Part shown: positions 13,540-25,088 of the stretch, piece by piece
Position numbering within the stretch: position 1 is the stretch's first letter
Layout: each line of letters opens with the position of its first letter
Assembly: GCF_014838825.1 (NCBI RefSeq)
Contig: NZ_JACYMO010000004.1
Location: 1 to 64,000 of the forward strand
DNA: 64,000 nucleotides
Direction: 5' to 3'
DNA from: Erwinia persicina
GTDB lineage: Bacteria; Pseudomonadota; Gammaproteobacteria; Enterobacterales; Enterobacteriaceae
Translations under genes and position numbers: made by a program
Notes under the pieces: model-generated
What the model was told of the DNA's origin: nothing
What the model saw: only the letters and a program-made list of their open reading frames with translations
Database searches by the model: none

Positions 13540-15690
13540 CTACATTCCGACGTCATTTTTCAGCACACGCACGCGATACTGGCCTTCGTCCGTCAGCGTG
13601 GTGCCGTGAATATCAGTTTCGAACCCCGGATAATGCTTACCAATGGCACACAGCATCAGCAGAAAATCGAGCACCGCCCGGCTCTCTTCGGTGATCATCT
13701 CACCGGGCATCACCACCGGCACACCAGGAGGGTACGGCAGGATCATATTGGCGGAGATGCGCCCGACCAGCGCAGAGATATCCACCGTTTCGATATTGCC
13801 CTTTACCTGCTGCTGGAACATCTGGTGCGGCGTCAGTTTCATCTCCGGCAGCGTGGCAAACGCCTTCAGCATCAGACGCGGCAGATCGTGCTGACGGATC
13901 AGCGTGTGGATCCCCTGGGCCAGATCCTGAATACGCATATTGCGATAGAAGTCAGGATCTTCCGCATACAGATCCGGCAGCATGTTTTTGACCCGCAGAT
14001 TAAGATCGTAGGATCGCTTAAATTCGGTCAGACCGCGCAGTACGCTCATCGCTTTGGTTTTATCAATGCCGATGCTGAACAGGAACAGCAGGTTGTAGGG
14101 CCCGGTTTTCTCCACCACCACACCGCGCTCATCGAGGAATTTCGCCACCAGCGCTGCAGGTATCCCCTCTTCGGCCATGTCGCCCAGCTCACTCATCCCC
14201 GGTGTCAGGATGGTCACTTTGATCGGATCAAGGTACATATGATCGGCATCCGCATCGCGGAAGCCGTGCCACTCCTCTTCACCGGGCTGGATCGGCCAGC
14301 ATTCCGGCTCATCCACGCCTTCCGGCTGCCAGATGTCAAAGAACCAGCCTTCTGACTCTTCGCGCAGGCGCTGGACTTCGCGACGAAAATGCAGGGCCCG
14401 CTCCACCGAACGGTTAATCAGGCGCTTACCCGGATTACCCCGCAGCATCGCCGCCGCCGTCTCGATGGAAGCGACGATGGCATAGTTGGGCGACGTGGTG
14501 GTGTGCATCATATAGGCTTCATTAAAGGTCTGTTCGTCGTAATCCCCTTTAATATGGATCAGTGAGGCCTGAGAAAATGCCGCCAGCAGTTTATGGGTAG
14601 ACTGGGTTTCATAGATGACCTTGCCCGGCGTTCGCTCCCCGCTCATGCCGCTCAGCCCCTGATAGATAGGGTGGAAGTTGGTATAGGGCACCCAGGCAGA
14701 ATCAAAGTGAATGGACGGCACGTCCAGTGTCTCTTTGATATAACGGGTATTGTACAGCAGCCCGTCATAGGTGGAGTTGGTGATCACCGCATGGACCGGC
14801 CAGCTGGCACGCGGCGTCTGTGCCACCTTCAGCGCAATACTCTCTTTCGTAAATTCGCGCTTCGGGATACCGCCGAGAATACCGAGTGCATTCCGCGTGG
14901 GTTTTAACCAGATGGGGATGATATCGCTCATCATCAGTAGATGAGTTAATGACTTATGACAGTTACGATCCACCAGCATCGTACTGCCCGACGGGGCGGC
15001 ATACATCCCGACGATCTTATTCGACGTGGAGGTACCGTTGGTGACCATATAACTCTGCTCGGCACCAAACGTGCGTGCGACATACTCTTCCGCTTCGAGA
15101 TGTGGGCCGGTATGGTCCAGCAACGATCCCAGTTCAGTGACGGATATCGAGATATCGGCCTTCAGGGTATTAGCCCCGAAAAAGTCGTAAAACAGACTGC
15201 CCACCGGGCTTTTCTGAAACGCCGTGCCCGCCATATGCCCGGGGGTACAGAAGGTATATTTTCCCTCTTTAACGTAGGTAAACAGGGCTTTGGTCAGCGG
15301 AGGCGTGATGGTATCGATATATTCGTCAGTATAATGACGGATGCGCTGGGCGATCTCTTCCGCTGCGTTCAGGGCGTATTCGAAGAACCAGATGGTCATG
15401 CGCATTTCATTAATGCTGACGTCCATCGTTGAGTGGGTGTTAATAAAGGCATAAAGCGGAAGATATTCGTTTAACTGGTTAATTTCACAGCACAGCTCCA
15501 GACTGTGTTCATCCCAGTCAAACACCACGCCGCAGATGCGCGGGTTGTGTTCAATCAGCTTCAGCAGGTCGCTGGCGTCGTGCGGATAAATGGTCTGAAA
15601 ACCCTGGCTTTTTAAGGTAGTGTCCAGCTCACGGATGGGTTCATCTTTATAAAAGGCGTTATGCGGTCCCATGATCGCGATAATATTCAA
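13540..15690 (-). CDS. ldcC: Lysine decarboxylase LdcC, PLP-dependent
   Basis: This fold-type I decarboxylase converts lysine to cadaverine and CO2. I assign a TTG start at 15690. It follows AGGAG by 6 bases and gives N-I-I-A-I-M-G-P-H as N terminus and 716 residues, matching E. coli LdcC (713). The upstream ATG at 15744 overlaps the accA terminator. Domains are the N-terminal wing, the PLP-binding core with the Schiff-base lysine in ETQSTHKLLAA (about residue 367), and the C-terminal domain. It is more LdcC- than CadA-like by neighbourhood (accA upstream, yaeR downstream) and no cadB accompanies it. Confidence 0.93.
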   Translation of the reverse strand: MNIIAIMGPHNAFYKDEPIRELDTTLKSQGFQTIYPHDASDLLKLIEHNPRICGVVFDWDEHSLELCCEINQLNEYLPLYAFINTHSTMDVSINEMRMTIWFFEYALNAAEEIAQRIRHYTDEYIDTITPPLTKALFTYVKEGKYTFCTPGHMAGTAFQKSPVGSLFYDFFGANTLKADISISVTELGSLLDHTGPHLEAEEYVARTFGAEQSYMVTNGTSTSNKIVGMYAAPSGSTMLVDRNCHKSLTHLLMMSDIIPIWLKPTRNALGILGGIPKREFTKESIALKVAQTPRASWPVHAVITNSTYDGLLYNTRYIKETLDVPSIHFDSAWVPYTNFHPIYQGLSGMSGERTPGKVIYETQSTHKLLAAFSQASLIHIKGDYDEQTFNEAYMMHTTTSPNYAIVASIETAAAMLRGNPGKRLINRSVERALHFRREVQRLREESEGWFFDIWQPEGVDEPECWPIQPGEEEWHGFRDADADHMYLDPIKVTILTPGMSELGDMAEEGIPAALVAKFLDERGVVVEKTGPYNLLFLFSIGIDKTKAMSVLRGLTEFKRSYDLNLRVKNMLPDLYAEDPDFYRNMRIQDLAQGIHTLIRQHDLPRLMLKAFATLPEMKLTPHQMFQQQVKGNIETVDISALVGRISANMILPYPPGVPVVMPGEMITEESRAVLDFLLMLCAIGKHYPGFETDIHGTTLTDEGQYRVRVLKNDVGM

Positions 15691-15742
15691 TGTGGTCTCC
15701 TGGTCTGTTTGCTCCAGTGTGTAAGCATAGTGGACGCAAAAC

Positions 15743-15772
15743 AAAAAGGGCCAGACGATGTCTGACCCTTTG
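15743..15772 (-). terminator. Terminator between accA and ldcC
   Basis: On the minus strand AAAGGGTCAGAC pairs with GTCTGGCCCTTT across a short loop (one G-U or mismatch) and is followed by TTGTTTTG. It lies 20 bases after the accA stop and upstream of the ldcC TTG start, so ldcC probably has partly independent expression. Confidence 0.75.
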
Positions 15773-15791
15773 GGTAACGAATGGTGAACAA

Positions 15792-16751
15792 TCAGGCGTA
15801 GCCGTAGCTCATCAGACGCTGATAGCGGCGATCGAGCAGCTCTTCTTTAGAAAACGTATCCAGATCGGCCAGATCGGCCAGCAGCTGGGCCTTCATCGAT
15901 ACGCCGATTGCCAGCGGATTACGATGCGCGCCGCCCAGAGGTTCCGGGATGACGGTATCAATCAGCTTAAGCTCTTTCAGACGCGGTGCAATGATGCCCA
16001 TCGCTTCGGCGGCCAGCGGCGCTTTGTCGGCGCTTTTCCACAGAATCGACGCACAACCTTCTGGTGAGATCACCGAGTAGGTACTGTACTGCAGCATATT
16101 CACTTTATCGCCAACGCCGATAGCCAGTGCACCACCGGATCCCCCTTCACCGATCACGGTGCAGATGACCGGCACGGTGAGTCCAGACATCTCACGCAGG
16201 TTACGGGCGATAGCTTCAGACTGACCGCGCTCTTCCGCACCGACGCCAGGGTAAGCACCCGGGGTGTCAATAAAGGTGATGATCGGCATATTAAAACGCT
16301 CGGCCATCTCCATCAGGCGCAGTGCTTTACGGTAGCCTTCAGGCGCAGGCATGCCGAAGTTACGACGGATTTTCTCTTTGGTTTCACGCCCTTTCTGATG
16401 ACCAATAATCATCACCGGACGCCCCTCCAGACGCGCGGTGCCACCGACGATAGCTTTATCGTCGGCATAGGCACGGTCGCCCGCCAGCTCGTCAAAGTCC
16501 GTGAACACATTGCGAACATAGTCCAGCGTATACGGGCGCAGCGGATGACGCGCAAGCTGCGCAATCTGCCAGGCACCTAAATCTGAGAAGATTTTACGGG
16601 TCAGCTCAACGCTTTTATCGCGCAGACGCTGAATCTCTTCATCCAGATTAATATCCAGTTTTTCATCCTGACGGCCAACCGACTTGAGCGAATCAATCTT
16701 CGCTTCAAGTTCTGCGATTGGCTGTTCGAAATCCAGGTAATTAAGACTCAT
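15792..16751 (-). CDS. accA: Acetyl-CoA carboxylase carboxyltransferase subunit alpha AccA
   Basis: AccA, with AccD, transfers the carboxyl group from biotin to acetyl-CoA to give malonyl-CoA, the first committed step of fatty-acid synthesis. The 319 residues match the E. coli length. Conserved segments include the oxyanion-hole glycines in [17 protein letters not shown] and [20 protein letters not shown]. It lies 12 bases after dnaE, the usual enterobacterial order. Confidence 0.98.
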   Translation of the reverse strand: MSLNYLDFEQPIAELEAKIDSLKSVGRQDEKLDINLDEEIQRLRDKSVELTRKIFSDLGAWQIAQLARHPLRPYTLDYVRNVFTDFDELAGDRAYADDKAIVGGTARLEGRPVMIIGHQKGRETKEKIRRNFGMPAPEGYRKALRLMEMAERFNMPIITFIDTPGAYPGVGAEERGQSEAIARNLREMSGLTVPVICTVIGEGGSGGALAIGVGDKVNMLQYSTYSVISPEGCASILWKSADKAPLAAEAMGIIAPRLKELKLIDTVIPEPLGGAHRNPLAIGVSMKAQLLADLADLDTFSKEELLDRRYQRLMSYGYA

Positions 16752-16763
16752 AATAATCCTGTT

Positions 16764-19700
16764 TTAGTCAAACTCCAGTTCCACCTGCTCCGATCCTATC
16801 AACGATCGCAGATCGTTCAGCAAACGATCGCTCGGCGACACGCGCCAGGTTGCACCGAAGCGCAACTTCGCCCGCGCATCCTCTCTCTGATAGTAGAGAT
16901 GTACCGGAATTGTCCCCGAACGATGGGGTTCCAGGGATTGACGGAGACGGTTCAAAAGCTGGTCATCAATTTGCCTGTCCGTCAGCGAGATAGCAAGCCC
17001 GCGTGCATATTTTTCACGTGCTTCATCAATGTCCATCATATCGCGGGCCATCATTTTAAGCCCGCCGTTGAAGTCATCGAAGCTGACCTGCCCACTGACG
17101 ATCAGGATACGGTCCTTCTCCAGCATATGCTGGAACTTATCTAACGCATCTGTAAACAACATCACTTCCAGACGACCAGAACGGTCATCCAGCGTGCAGA
17201 TGCCAATACGGTTGCCGCGTTTTGTTACCATCACACGGGCCGCCACCACCAGACCGGCTGCCGTGGTCATCTTACCACGCTCGGTCGGGTGCATGTCTTT
17301 CAGGCGCAGTCCACCGACATAGCGCTCAATTTCTTTCAGGTACTGGTTGATTGGATGACCCGTTAAGTAAAGCCCTAACGTTTCCCTTTCGCCATCCAGC
17401 TGGATCTGTTCCGGCCAGGGAGTGACATCCGAGTAGGACTTCTCCACCTGTTCCGGGGCTTCAGCCAGCACGCCAAACATATCGGCCTGACCGATGGCTT
17501 CCGCTTTCGCATGCTGATCGGCCGCTTTCAGTGCATCCGGTAGCGCACTCATCAGTGCCGCACGGTGCGGGCCCAGGCGATCAAAGGCACCGGACATAAT
17601 CAGCTTTTCCAGCACCCGCTTATTCAGCTTCTTCGTATCTGTTCGGGCGCACAGGTCAAACAGTTCGCGGAAGTAACCGCCTTCATTACGGGCTTCAATA
17701 ATCGCTTCGATTGGGCCTTCACCCACGCCCTTGATCGCGCCAATGCCGTAAACGATTTCACCCGCATCGTTAACGTGGAACTGATACTGCCCGGAGTTGA
17801 TATCCGGTGGCAGCACTTTCAGTCCCATCCGCCAGCACTCATCGACCAGGCCAACTACTTTCTCAGTATTATCCATATCAGCGGTCATGACCGCCGCCAT
17901 AAATTCAGCCGGATAGTGTGCCTTCAGCCACAGCGTCTGGTAGGAAACCAGCGCATAGGCGGCGGAGTGAGACTTGTTAAACCCGTAACCAGCGAACTTC
18001 TCCACCAGGTCAAAAATTTTAATTGCCAGCTCACCGTCGATGCCGCGCGATTTCGCGCCGTCTTCAAAGCCGCCGCGCTGCTTGGCCATCTCGACCGGGT
18101 TCTTTTTACCCATTGCACGACGCAGCATATCGGCACCGCCGAGGCTGTATCCCGCCAGCACCTGGGCTATCTGCATCACCTGTTCCTGATAGAGGATGAT
18201 GCCATAGGTCGGTTCCAGCACAGGCTTCAGTGACTCATGCTGCCACTGAATATCCGGATAGGAGATCTCTTCACGCCCGTGTTTACGGTCAATAAAGTTA
18301 TCCACCATGCCGGACTGCAGCGGGCCGGGGCGGAACAGGGCGACCAGTGCGATCATATCCTCAAAGCAGTCTGGCTTCAGGCGTTTGATCAGGTCTTTCA
18401 TGCCGCGTGATTCAAGCTGGAAGACCGCAGTAGTCTCCGAGCGTTGCAGCATATCGAAACTTTTTTTATCTTCAAGCGGAATTGCCGCGATATCGATCGG
18501 TGGCTCACCCTGCTTTTCGCGGCGGGCGTTAATCATCGCCAGCGCCCAGTCAATGATCGTCAGGGTGCGCAGGCCCAGGAAGTCAAACTTCACCAGGCCG
18601 GCATATTCCACGTCGTTCTTATCAAACTGCGTAACCGGATGGTTGCCATTTTCGTCGCAGTACAGCGGCGCGAAGTCGGTAATTTTGGTCGGCGCGATGA
18701 CCACGCCCCCGGCGTGTTTACCGGCGTTACGCGTCACCCCTTCCAGGATGCGCGCCATATCAATCAGCGCCTTAACTTCTTCATCTGCTTCATAAATTTC
18801 AGGCAGCTGAGGTTCGGCGGCAAAGGCCTTTTCCAGCGTCATCCCCGGGTCGGGCGGCACCAGTTTAGAGATGCGATCGACAAAACCATAAGGATGGCCA
18901 AGCACGCGCCCTACGTCGCGGATCACTGCTTTGGCGGCCATCGTACCGAAGGTAATGATCTGCGATACGGCCTGACGGCCATACATTTCTGCCACGTGCT
19001 CAATCACCAGATCGCGTTTTTCCATGCAGAAATCGACGTCGAAGTCAGGCATTGAAACACGTTCAGGGTTGAGGAATCGTTCAAACAGCAGATCGAATTC
19101 CAGCGGGTCGAGGTCAGTGATTTTCAACGCATAGGCCACCAGCGAGCCCGCACCCGATCCACGTCCCGGGCCCACCGGGACATCGTTATCCTTCGACCAC
19201 TGGATGAATTCCATCACGATCAGAAAGTAACCAGGGAACCCCATCTGGTTAATCACCGTCAATTCAATGTCCAGACGTTCGTCATATTCACCGCGGCGCT
19301 CGGCGCGAACCTGCTCGTCCGGGAACAGGAACGCCAGACGTTCCTCAAGTCCTTCTTTTGATTTTGCCACCAGAAAATCTTCTGTGGTCATCTCACCGGT
19401 GGGGAACTGAGGCAGGAAATACTCACCCAGACGGATGGTGACGTTGCAACGACGGGCAATTTCCACGCTATTTTCCAGCGCTTCCGGAATGTCCGAGAAC
19501 AGCTCGCACATCTCCTCTTCACTGCGCATGTACTGCTGCGGGCTGTAGTTGCGGGGACGTTTAGGATCGTCGAGGGTAAAGCCGTCGTGAATGGCAACGC
19601 GAATTTCATGAGCGTCAAATTCCGTTTCCGTCAGGAAACAGACTTCGTTAGTGGCCACCACCGGCACGCCCTGCGCGATCGCCAGCTCTACCGCCGCGTG

Positions 19701-20246
19701 GAGATACGTCTCTTCATCCTGACGGCCCGTACGGATCAGCTCAAGGTAGTAGCGATCGGGAAAATGGTGCTGATAAAAGGCCAGACACTCGATCACCTGC
19801 GCCGTGTTACCGCGCAGCAGCATTTTGCCAACATCGCCACGCCGCCCACCGGACAGCAGAATGATGCCCTGCTGATGTTCCACCAGCCAGTCACGATCGA
19901 TTGTCGGGCCTGCGGGACCATAACCCCGCTGGTAAGCGCGGGAAATCAGCAGCGTCAGGTTTTGATAGCCTTCGTTATCGGCGGCCAGTACGGTGATTTG
20001 AGACAGCTCATCACCCATGGCTTCGCTGCTGACGTTGAAATCGGCACCGATAATGGGCTTGATACCCTGACTGTGAGCGGTACCGTAGAATTTCACCAGC
20101 CCGCACAGATTCGTGAAGTCAGTGATGCCGATGGCCGGCATCCCCATTTTTGCCGCGTTTTTCACCAACGGGCCAGTTTTCGCTAGCCCATCGATCATGG
20201 AGTAGTCACTGTGAACGCGTAAATGAATAAAACGAGGTTCGGCCAT
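16764..20246 (-). CDS. dnaE: DNA polymerase III alpha subunit DnaE
   Basis: This is the replicative polymerase subunit, 1160 residues, identical in length to E. coli. The N-terminal PHP domain begins [16 protein letters not shown]. The polymerase active site includes [16 protein letters not shown] and the acidic [10 protein letters not shown]-terminal region has the OB fold, and the internal beta-clamp binding motif QADMF lies near residue 920. It is embedded in the lpxB-rnhB-dnaE-accA run, 30 bases after rnhB. Confidence 0.98.
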   Translation of the reverse strand: MAEPRFIHLRVHSDYSMIDGLAKTGPLVKNAAKMGMPAIGITDFTNLCGLVKFYGTAHSQGIKPIIGADFNVSSEAMGDELSQITVLAADNEGYQNLTLLISRAYQRGYGPAGPTIDRDWLVEHQQGIILLSGGRRGDVGKMLLRGNTAQVIECLAFYQHHFPDRYYLELIRTGRQDEETYLHAAVELAIAQGVPVVATNEVCFLTETEFDAHEIRVAIHDGFTLDDPKRPRNYSPQQYMRSEEEMCELFSDIPEALENSVEIARRCNVTIRLGEYFLPQFPTGEMTTEDFLVAKSKEGLEERLAFLFPDEQVRAERRGEYDERLDIELTVINQMGFPGYFLIVMEFIQWSKDNDVPVGPGRGSGAGSLVAYALKITDLDPLEFDLLFERFLNPERVSMPDFDVDFCMEKRDLVIEHVAEMYGRQAVSQIITFGTMAAKAVIRDVGRVLGHPYGFVDRISKLVPPDPGMTLEKAFAAEPQLPEIYEADEEVKALIDMARILEGVTRNAGKHAGGVVIAPTKITDFAPLYCDENGNHPVTQFDKNDVEYAGLVKFDFLGLRTLTIIDWALAMINARREKQGEPPIDIAAIPLEDKKSFDMLQRSETTAVFQLESRGMKDLIKRLKPDCFEDMIALVALFRPGPLQSGMVDNFIDRKHGREEISYPDIQWQHESLKPVLEPTYGIILYQEQVMQIAQVLAGYSLGGADMLRRAMGKKNPVEMAKQRGGFEDGAKSRGIDGELAIKIFDLVEKFAGYGFNKSHSAAYALVSYQTLWLKAHYPAEFMAAVMTADMDNTEKVVGLVDECWRMGLKVLPPDINSGQYQFHVNDAGEIVYGIGAIKGVGEGPIEAIIEARNEGGYFRELFDLCARTDTKKLNKRVLEKLIMSGAFDRLGPHRAALMSALPDALKAADQHAKAEAIGQADMFGVLAEAPEQVEKSYSDVTPWPEQIQLDGERETLGLYLTGHPINQYLKEIERYVGGLRLKDMHPTERGKMTTAAGLVVAARVMVTKRGNRIGICTLDDRSGRLEVMLFTDALDKFQHMLEKDRILIVSGQVSFDDFNGGLKMMARDMMDIDEAREKYARGLAISLTDRQIDDQLLNRLRQSLEPHRSGTIPVHLYYQREDARAKLRFGATWRVSPSDRLLNDLRSLIGSEQVELEFD

Positions 20247-20276
20247 CTGAGATTCCGTTAAAACCAGGGATAAAAA

Positions 20277-20900
20277 TTACAGCGTACGAACAACCGTTGC
20301 GCTGACGTCGGCATCCAGCAGCGCGTTACGCACAGGAACAAAACTGCGACGGTGCAGTGGCGTCGCGCCAAACCGGGCCAGTTTTTCCATATGCAGAGCG
20401 GTCGGGTAACCTTTGTGCTGGGCAAAGCCATATTCAGGGTAAAGCCGGTCCAGCTCGGTCATTTCACGGTCGCGCGTCACTTTCGCAACGATCGACGCGG
20501 CACTGATCTCACGCACCAGGCTATCGCCTTTAACCACGGCCTGACTGGGCATGGCCAGGACCGGGCAGCGGTTGCCATCTATCAGCACAAAGTCCGGCGT
20601 CAGATGCAGTCCTGCCACGGCACGCTGCATCGCCAGCATGGTGGCGTGAAGGATATTAAGCTGGTCGATTTCCTCCGGTTCAGCGCGTCCCAGGCTCCAG
20701 CTTAACGCTTTCTCGGTGATCTCATCAAACAGCGCCAGACGGCGTTTTTCCGACAGCTTTTTAGAGTCGGCAAGGCCGGCAATCGGCCGGGCCGGATCGA
20801 GGATCACCGCTGCCGTAACCACCGCGCCTACCAGGGGGCCACGCCCCACTTCATCCACACCGGCTATTAGCGTGGCGTTGGGATAGATAAATTCATTCAT
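20277..20900 (-). CDS. rnhB: Ribonuclease HII RnhB
   Basis: RnhB cuts RNA in RNA-DNA hybrids, including single ribonucleotides embedded in DNA. The active-site motif [12 protein letters not shown] is near the N terminus, and the remaining catalytic acids lie in the conserved core. The ATG at 20900 overlaps the lpxB stop in an ATGA arrangement and gives 207 residues; a GTG two codons upstream (20906) is also possible. The C terminus is about 9 residues longer than in E. coli. Confidence 0.96.
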   Translation of the reverse strand: MNEFIYPNATLIAGVDEVGRGPLVGAVVTAAVILDPARPIAGLADSKKLSEKRRLALFDEITEKALSWSLGRAEPEEIDQLNILHATMLAMQRAVAGLHLTPDFVLIDGNRCPVLAMPSQAVVKGDSLVREISAASIVAKVTRDREMTELDRLYPEYGFAQHKGYPTALHMEKLARFGATPLHRRSFVPVRNALLDADVSATVVRTL

Positions 20901-22042
20901 GGACACAGCTCCAGTACAGCCGCAGCAGCCTGCTCATCGGCGTTCCAGCGGATCTGATGATGCAGTTCAGCAAAGGTCGCCAGCAGCGCATCGCGGGTTT
21001 TACCTGCAGCCAGCAACGGCTCCAGCGCGGCGGCCAGCCGGTCAGGCTGACACTCATCCTGCAGCAGCTCTTTCACCAGCTCACGTCCCGCCAGCAGGTT
21101 AGGCAGCGAGACATACTCCGTTTTGACCAGGCGCTTCGCCAGCCAGAAGGTGAACGGCTTCATACGGTAGCCAACCACCATAGGGCATTTTGCCAGCATA
21201 CACTCCAGCGCGGCGGTACCGGACGCCAGCAGTGCGGCATCGCTGGCCACCATGGCGGCCCGCCCTTTCCCATCCAGCAGGTGCATGATCAAATCAGGAG
21301 CCACTTCGGCTTTAATTTTCTCAAACTGTTCGCGACGGCGCGGGTTAACCAGCGGCACGACAATTTCCAGCGCCGGGTATTTAGCCCGTAATAATACCGC
21401 TGTTCGCAGGAAATCGGCACTCAGCATTTCTACTTCGGCCCCGCGGCTGCCAGGGAGCAGCGCCAGACACAGTGCGTCCGGGGCAATACCGAGCTCACGC
21501 CGTGCCGCCTGTTTATCCGGTTCAATCGGCATGGCATCGGCCATCGTATGGCCAATAAAGCGGCACGGCACGTTGAAACGATCGTAAAAGGCTTTTTCAA
21601 ACGGCAGGAAGGCCAGCACCAGGTCCGTCGAGCGGCCAATCTTAAACACGCGCTTCTGCCGCCATGCCCAGACGGAGGGGCTGACGTAGTGGATCGTGCG
21701 GATGCCCTGCTGTTTCAGCTTACCTTCAAGGGTGATATTAAAATCTGGTGCATCAATGCCGACAAAGACATCGGGCCTGAGCGTAGTAAAGCGGCGGGTG
21801 AGGTCACGGCGGATATGCAACAGGCGACGCAAGCGGCCCAGCACCTCAACGATGCCCATCACCGCCAGCTCTTCCATTTCGTACCAGGCTTCACAGCCTT
21901 CGGCCTGCATCAGCGGTCCCGCCACGCCGACAAAACGGGCGTCAGGATGCTTTTCTTTCAGCGCACGGATAAGACCGGCACCAAGAATATCGCCGGAGGT
22001 TTCTCCGGCGACAAGGGCAATCGTTAAGGGATGCTTTGGCAT
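20897..22042 (-). CDS. lpxB: Lipid-A-disaccharide synthase LpxB
   Basis: This GT19 glycosyltransferase joins UDP-diacylglucosamine and lipid X to form the tetraacyl disaccharide of lipid A, at the inner-membrane surface. The 381 residues match E. coli (382). The N-terminal motif is [17 protein letters not shown], and the centre holds [13 protein letters not shown], part of the nucleotide-binding fold. It follows lpxA by 3 bases and overlaps rnhB. Confidence 0.97.
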   Translation of the reverse strand: MPKHPLTIALVAGETSGDILGAGLIRALKEKHPDARFVGVAGPLMQAEGCEAWYEMEELAVMGIVEVLGRLRRLLHIRRDLTRRFTTLRPDVFVGIDAPDFNITLEGKLKQQGIRTIHYVSPSVWAWRQKRVFKIGRSTDLVLAFLPFEKAFYDRFNVPCRFIGHTMADAMPIEPDKQAARRELGIAPDALCLALLPGSRGAEVEMLSADFLRTAVLLRAKYPALEIVVPLVNPRRREQFEKIKAEVAPDLIMHLLDGKGRAAMVASDAALLASGTAALECMLAKCPMVVGYRMKPFTFWLAKRLVKTEYVSLPNLLAGRELVKELLQDECQPDRLAAALEPLLAAGKTRDALLATFAELHHQIRWNADEQAAAAVLELCP

Positions 22043-22045
22043 GAG

Positions 22046-22834
22046 TTAACGAATCAGACCCCTTGTAGAACGGGCAAAGAAGTCGTAAAACGGCTGCACT
22101 TCCGGATGTGCCTGGGCGATCTCAGCGATCTCCGGTTTCACTTCGTCCAGCGTTTTCCCACTGCGGTACAACAGTTTGTACGCCGCGGTAATCGCATGGA
22201 GCGCATCTTTGCTGAAACCACGACGCTTCAGCCCGACCAGGTTGATACCAAACGGTGTCGCGTGGTTACCCTGAGCAATCACGTAAGGAGGAACATCCTG
22301 CGCGACACCCGAACAGCCACCCACCATGACATGAGCACCGATAATGCAGAACTGGTGCACCGCCGTCATACCACCAATAATCGCATGGTCGTCAACGGTA
22401 ACATGACCGGCCAGGGTGGCGTTATTCGCCAGAATGCAGTGGCTTCCCACAACACAGTCGTGCGCAACGTGAGCGTTGACCATCAGAAGATTGTCATCAC
22501 CCACTTTCGTCAACCCACCGGACTGCGCCGTACCACGATGGATAGTGACGCTTTCACGGATACGGTTACGGTCGCCGATCTCAACTCGTGTCGGTTCACC
22601 AGCGTATTTCAGATCCTGATTCGCTTCACCAATTGAAGCAAACTGGTAGATGGTATTGTCTTTACCAATAACGGTATGACCATTGACCACTACGTGAGAC
22701 TTCAGAACCGTGCCTTCGCCGATCGAAACGTTTGCACCCACCGTGCAAAACGGACCAATCTGGACACCAGCGCCAATCACGGCGCCTTCTTCTACGATCG
22801 AGCTGGGGTGAATTACGGCGGTGCTATCAATCAC
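22046..22834 (-). CDS. lpxA: UDP-N-acetylglucosamine acyltransferase LpxA
   Basis: This is the first enzyme of lipid A synthesis, a trimeric left-handed beta-helix acyltransferase using 3-hydroxyacyl-ACP. In the 262-residue protein the catalytic His125 lies in [11 protein letters not shown]. Hexapeptide repeats (I-G-x-x-x) run from residue 5 to about 190, before the C-terminal helical domain. It lies between fabZ (3-base gap) and lpxB, so flux to fatty acids and lipid A is co-expressed. Confidence 0.98.
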   Translation of the reverse strand: MIDSTAVIHPSSIVEEGAVIGAGVQIGPFCTVGANVSIGEGTVLKSHVVVNGHTVIGKDNTIYQFASIGEANQDLKYAGEPTRVEIGDRNRIRESVTIHRGTAQSGGLTKVGDDNLLMVNAHVAHDCVVGSHCILANNATLAGHVTVDDHAIIGGMTAVHQFCIIGAHVMVGGCSGVAQDVPPYVIAQGNHATPFGINLVGLKRRGFSKDALHAITAAYKLLYRSGKTLDEVKPEIAEIAQAHPEVQPFYDFFARSTRGLIR

Positions 22835-22837
22835 GAA

Positions 22838-23293
22838 TTAAGCCTCCCGGCTGCGAGCACACATCATCGTTGCTTCGCAGACAATTTTACCGTCTACGGT
22901 GGCCACACCTTTAAAGCGCGTCACACCACGGCGGGTTTTCTCGAAAGTGACTTCCATGATCATTTGGTCGCCAGGCACAACCGGACGCTTGAAGCGCGCA
23001 TCGTCGATGCCGGCAAAGTAGTACAGCTCGCCCGGCTCAAGTTTCCCAACGCTTTTAAACGCCAGAATACCCGTAGCCTGTGCCATTGCTTCCAGAATCA
23101 GCACACCGGGGAAAATCGGTTTACCAGGGAAGTGGCCCTGGAAAAACGGTTCGTTAACCGAGACGTTTTTTACCGCACGCAGAAACTTGTTTTCTTCAAA
23201 CTCAATCACGCGGTCAACCAGCAAAAACGGGTAACGGTGCGGTAAAAGTTCAATAATCTCTTCAATCTTCAGAGTATGAGTTTCAGTAGTCAA
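22838..23293 (-). CDS. fabZ: 3-hydroxyacyl-ACP dehydratase FabZ
   Basis: FabZ dehydrates 3-hydroxyacyl-ACP in fatty-acid elongation and competes with LpxA for 3-hydroxymyristoyl-ACP. The 151 residues equal the E. coli length. The hot-dog fold active site is visible as His54 in [12 protein letters not shown] and Glu68 in LILEAMAQ. A spacer of about 150 bases separates it from lpxD. On the minus strand that spacer contains an isolated TATAAT but no good -35. Confidence 0.98.
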   Translation of the reverse strand: MTTETHTLKIEEIIELLPHRYPFLLVDRVIEFEENKFLRAVKNVSVNEPFFQGHFPGKPIFPGVLILEAMAQATGILAFKSVGKLEPGELYYFAGIDDARFKRPVVPGDQMIMEVTFEKTRRGVTRFKGVATVDGKIVCEATMMCARSREA

Positions 23294-23442
23294 AATACTC
23301 TTCCTGTCCTAAAAATTCTGATGGCATCAATGACACGGCCCGCAACGATCATCCAATCGTCTGCAGGCCGCAAATTATATCTGTACGCTTACGCTTCCGC
23401 CTATTCTATTTATGAAAGCGGCGCAGCTTGGTGTTAACGTGC

Positions 23443-24468
23443 TTAGTCGTCTTTACCGACCTTGCGTTCGATGGCTTTTAAGCGCTTGCTTATTTCATCG
23501 ATGTTCATCACCAGGGCTGCCGTTTTGCGCCAGGTTTTATTGGGCTGTAGCGGAATCCCGGAAGAGTATACTCCAGGTTCAGTGATTGGCCTCATCACCA
23601 TTCCCATCCCTGTGACGGTAACTTTGTCACATATTTCCATATGACCATTAATCACGCTGGCACCACCAATCATGCAGTAGCGACCAATTTTCAGACTACC
23701 AGCCATGATAACACCACCGGCCACCGCGGTATTGTCGCCAATCACCACGTTGTGTGCAATCTGGCACTGGTTATCTATGATAACACCATTCCCTATATGG
23801 GTGTTATCAAGAGCACCGCGATCGATGGTGGTACAAGCACCAATCTCTACACGATCGCCGATAATCACCGTACCCAACTGTGGAATTTTCACCCAGTTAC
23901 CGCGATCGTTAGCGTATCCGAAGCCATCAGAACCAATCACCGTGCCTGACTGAATCAGACAGTCAGCGCCGATTTCAATTTCATGGTAGACAGACACATT
24001 GGCCCAGAGACGCGTTCCGGCACCAATTTTGGTTCTTTTCCCGATAAAACATCCCGGGCCGATCACCACGTTGTCACCAAGGACCACGTCAGATTCGATC
24101 ACCGCGTTGGCACCGATCGAAACGTGCTGACCTAGCTGCGCGCTGGGGTCGATCACCGCGCCAGGAGCGATATGGTTAGCCGGTTGCGGGGTAGTGTCCA
24201 GCAACTGGGCCATACGGGCGTAGGTCAGATACGGGTTTTTAACCACCAGCGCTGCGCCAGGGAAAAATTCCAGATCCGCTTCAGTGAGCACCACGGCTGA
24301 AGCCTGACAGGCTGCGAGCTGCTCGCGGTAACGGCTGTTTGATAGAAACGTGATCTGACCAGGTTGGGCGGATTGCATAGAAGCAATGCCGGAGATGGCG
24401 ATATCGCCATCTCCGTGCAATTCTGCATCCAACTGCTGGGCTAAATCAGCCAGTCGAATTGAAGACAT
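23443..24468 (-). CDS. lpxD: UDP-3-O-(3-hydroxymyristoyl)glucosamine N-acyltransferase LpxD
   Basis: LpxD adds the second (N-linked) hydroxyacyl chain in lipid A assembly. The 341-residue protein has an N-terminal uridine-binding domain (about 1-100), a long left-handed beta-helix of hexapeptide repeats, and a C-terminal helix ([14 protein letters not shown]). The catalytic histidine is in the [12 protein letters not shown] stretch near residue 240. It lies 3 bases after skp. Confidence 0.98.
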   Translation of the reverse strand: MSSIRLADLAQQLDAELHGDGDIAISGIASMQSAQPGQITFLSNSRYREQLAACQASAVVLTEADLEFFPGAALVVKNPYLTYARMAQLLDTTPQPANHIAPGAVIDPSAQLGQHVSIGANAVIESDVVLGDNVVIGPGCFIGKRTKIGAGTRLWANVSVYHEIEIGADCLIQSGTVIGSDGFGYANDRGNWVKIPQLGTVIIGDRVEIGACTTIDRGALDNTHIGNGVIIDNQCQIAHNVVIGDNTAVAGGVIMAGSLKIGRYCMIGGASVINGHMEICDKVTVTGMGMVMRPITEPGVYSSGIPLQPNKTWRKTAALVMNIDEISKRLKAIERKVGKDD

Positions 24469-24471
24469 GAC

Positions 24472-24969
24472 TTATTTAACCTGTTTCAGAACATCAGCAG
24501 TGATGTCTTTAGATTTAGCAGCATAGGCAACCGCGTTCTGGTCAATAACGACGTCGTAACCTTCGCTATCAGCCACTTTCTGCACGGCGTCCTGAATGCG
24601 GCTCAGGATTTTGTTACGCTCTTCCATCTGACGACGGCGATTGTCCTGCTCGAAAGCCTGCGCTTTGGTTGAGAACGCTTCACGCTGAGCCATCACGTCT
24701 TTTTCCATGCGGCTACGTTCAGACGCCTTCATGGTAGAGCCGTCACGCTGCAGACGCTGCATTTTGGTTTGCAGATCGCGTTCCATACCCTGCAACTCAG
24801 TTGCACGGCCTTTGAACTCGTTCTCCAGTTGTTTCGCAACGGTCGCACGCGCTGGTAACTGTTGGAAAATGCTGGAAACGTTCACCACTGCAATTTTATC
24901 AGCAGCCTGAGCACCAGCGGAAACCGCCAGAGCAATACCCAGACCTGCGGCACACAACAACTTTTTCAC
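24472..24969 (-). CDS. skp: Periplasmic chaperone Skp
   Basis: Skp is a trimeric holdase that carries unfolded outer-membrane proteins to BamA. I assign a GTG start at 24969, placed 7 bases after AAGGAG. It gives a lysine-starting signal peptide ([10 protein letters not shown]) cleaved around AQA-ADK at residue 22, and 165 residues in total. The next in-frame ATG upstream lacks this fit. The mature part is a long charged coiled coil (about 50-130) ending AADVLKQVK-like, as in E. coli. It lies 119 bases after bamA. Confidence 0.94.
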   Translation of the reverse strand: MKKLLCAAGLGIALAVSAGAQAADKIAVVNVSSIFQQLPARATVAKQLENEFKGRATELQGMERDLQTKMQRLQRDGSTMKASERSRMEKDVMAQREAFSTKAQAFEQDNRRRQMEERNKILSRIQDAVQKVADSEGYDVVIDQNAVAYAAKSKDITADVLKQVK

Positions 24970-25088
24970 TATAAAACTCCTTACCATCAACGTTTGTGTC
25001 ACGGACACATAGGTTGCGCTTACGTTGGTTGTCTCAGACACCGCGGTAAGCGCGATACTCTCTTGCTGTGCTTCCCTGCAGGTCCGAA

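Noticed and set aside
13450-14355. A 301-codon open frame on the plus strand opposite ldcC
   Set aside because: It lies entirely antisense to a well-conserved decarboxylase, has a His/Arg/Gln-rich composition typical of reverse-strand reading, and no recognisable domain.
17565-18233. A 222-codon plus-strand open frame opposite dnaE
   Set aside because: Antisense shadow of dnaE with no family similarity and no ribosome binding site.
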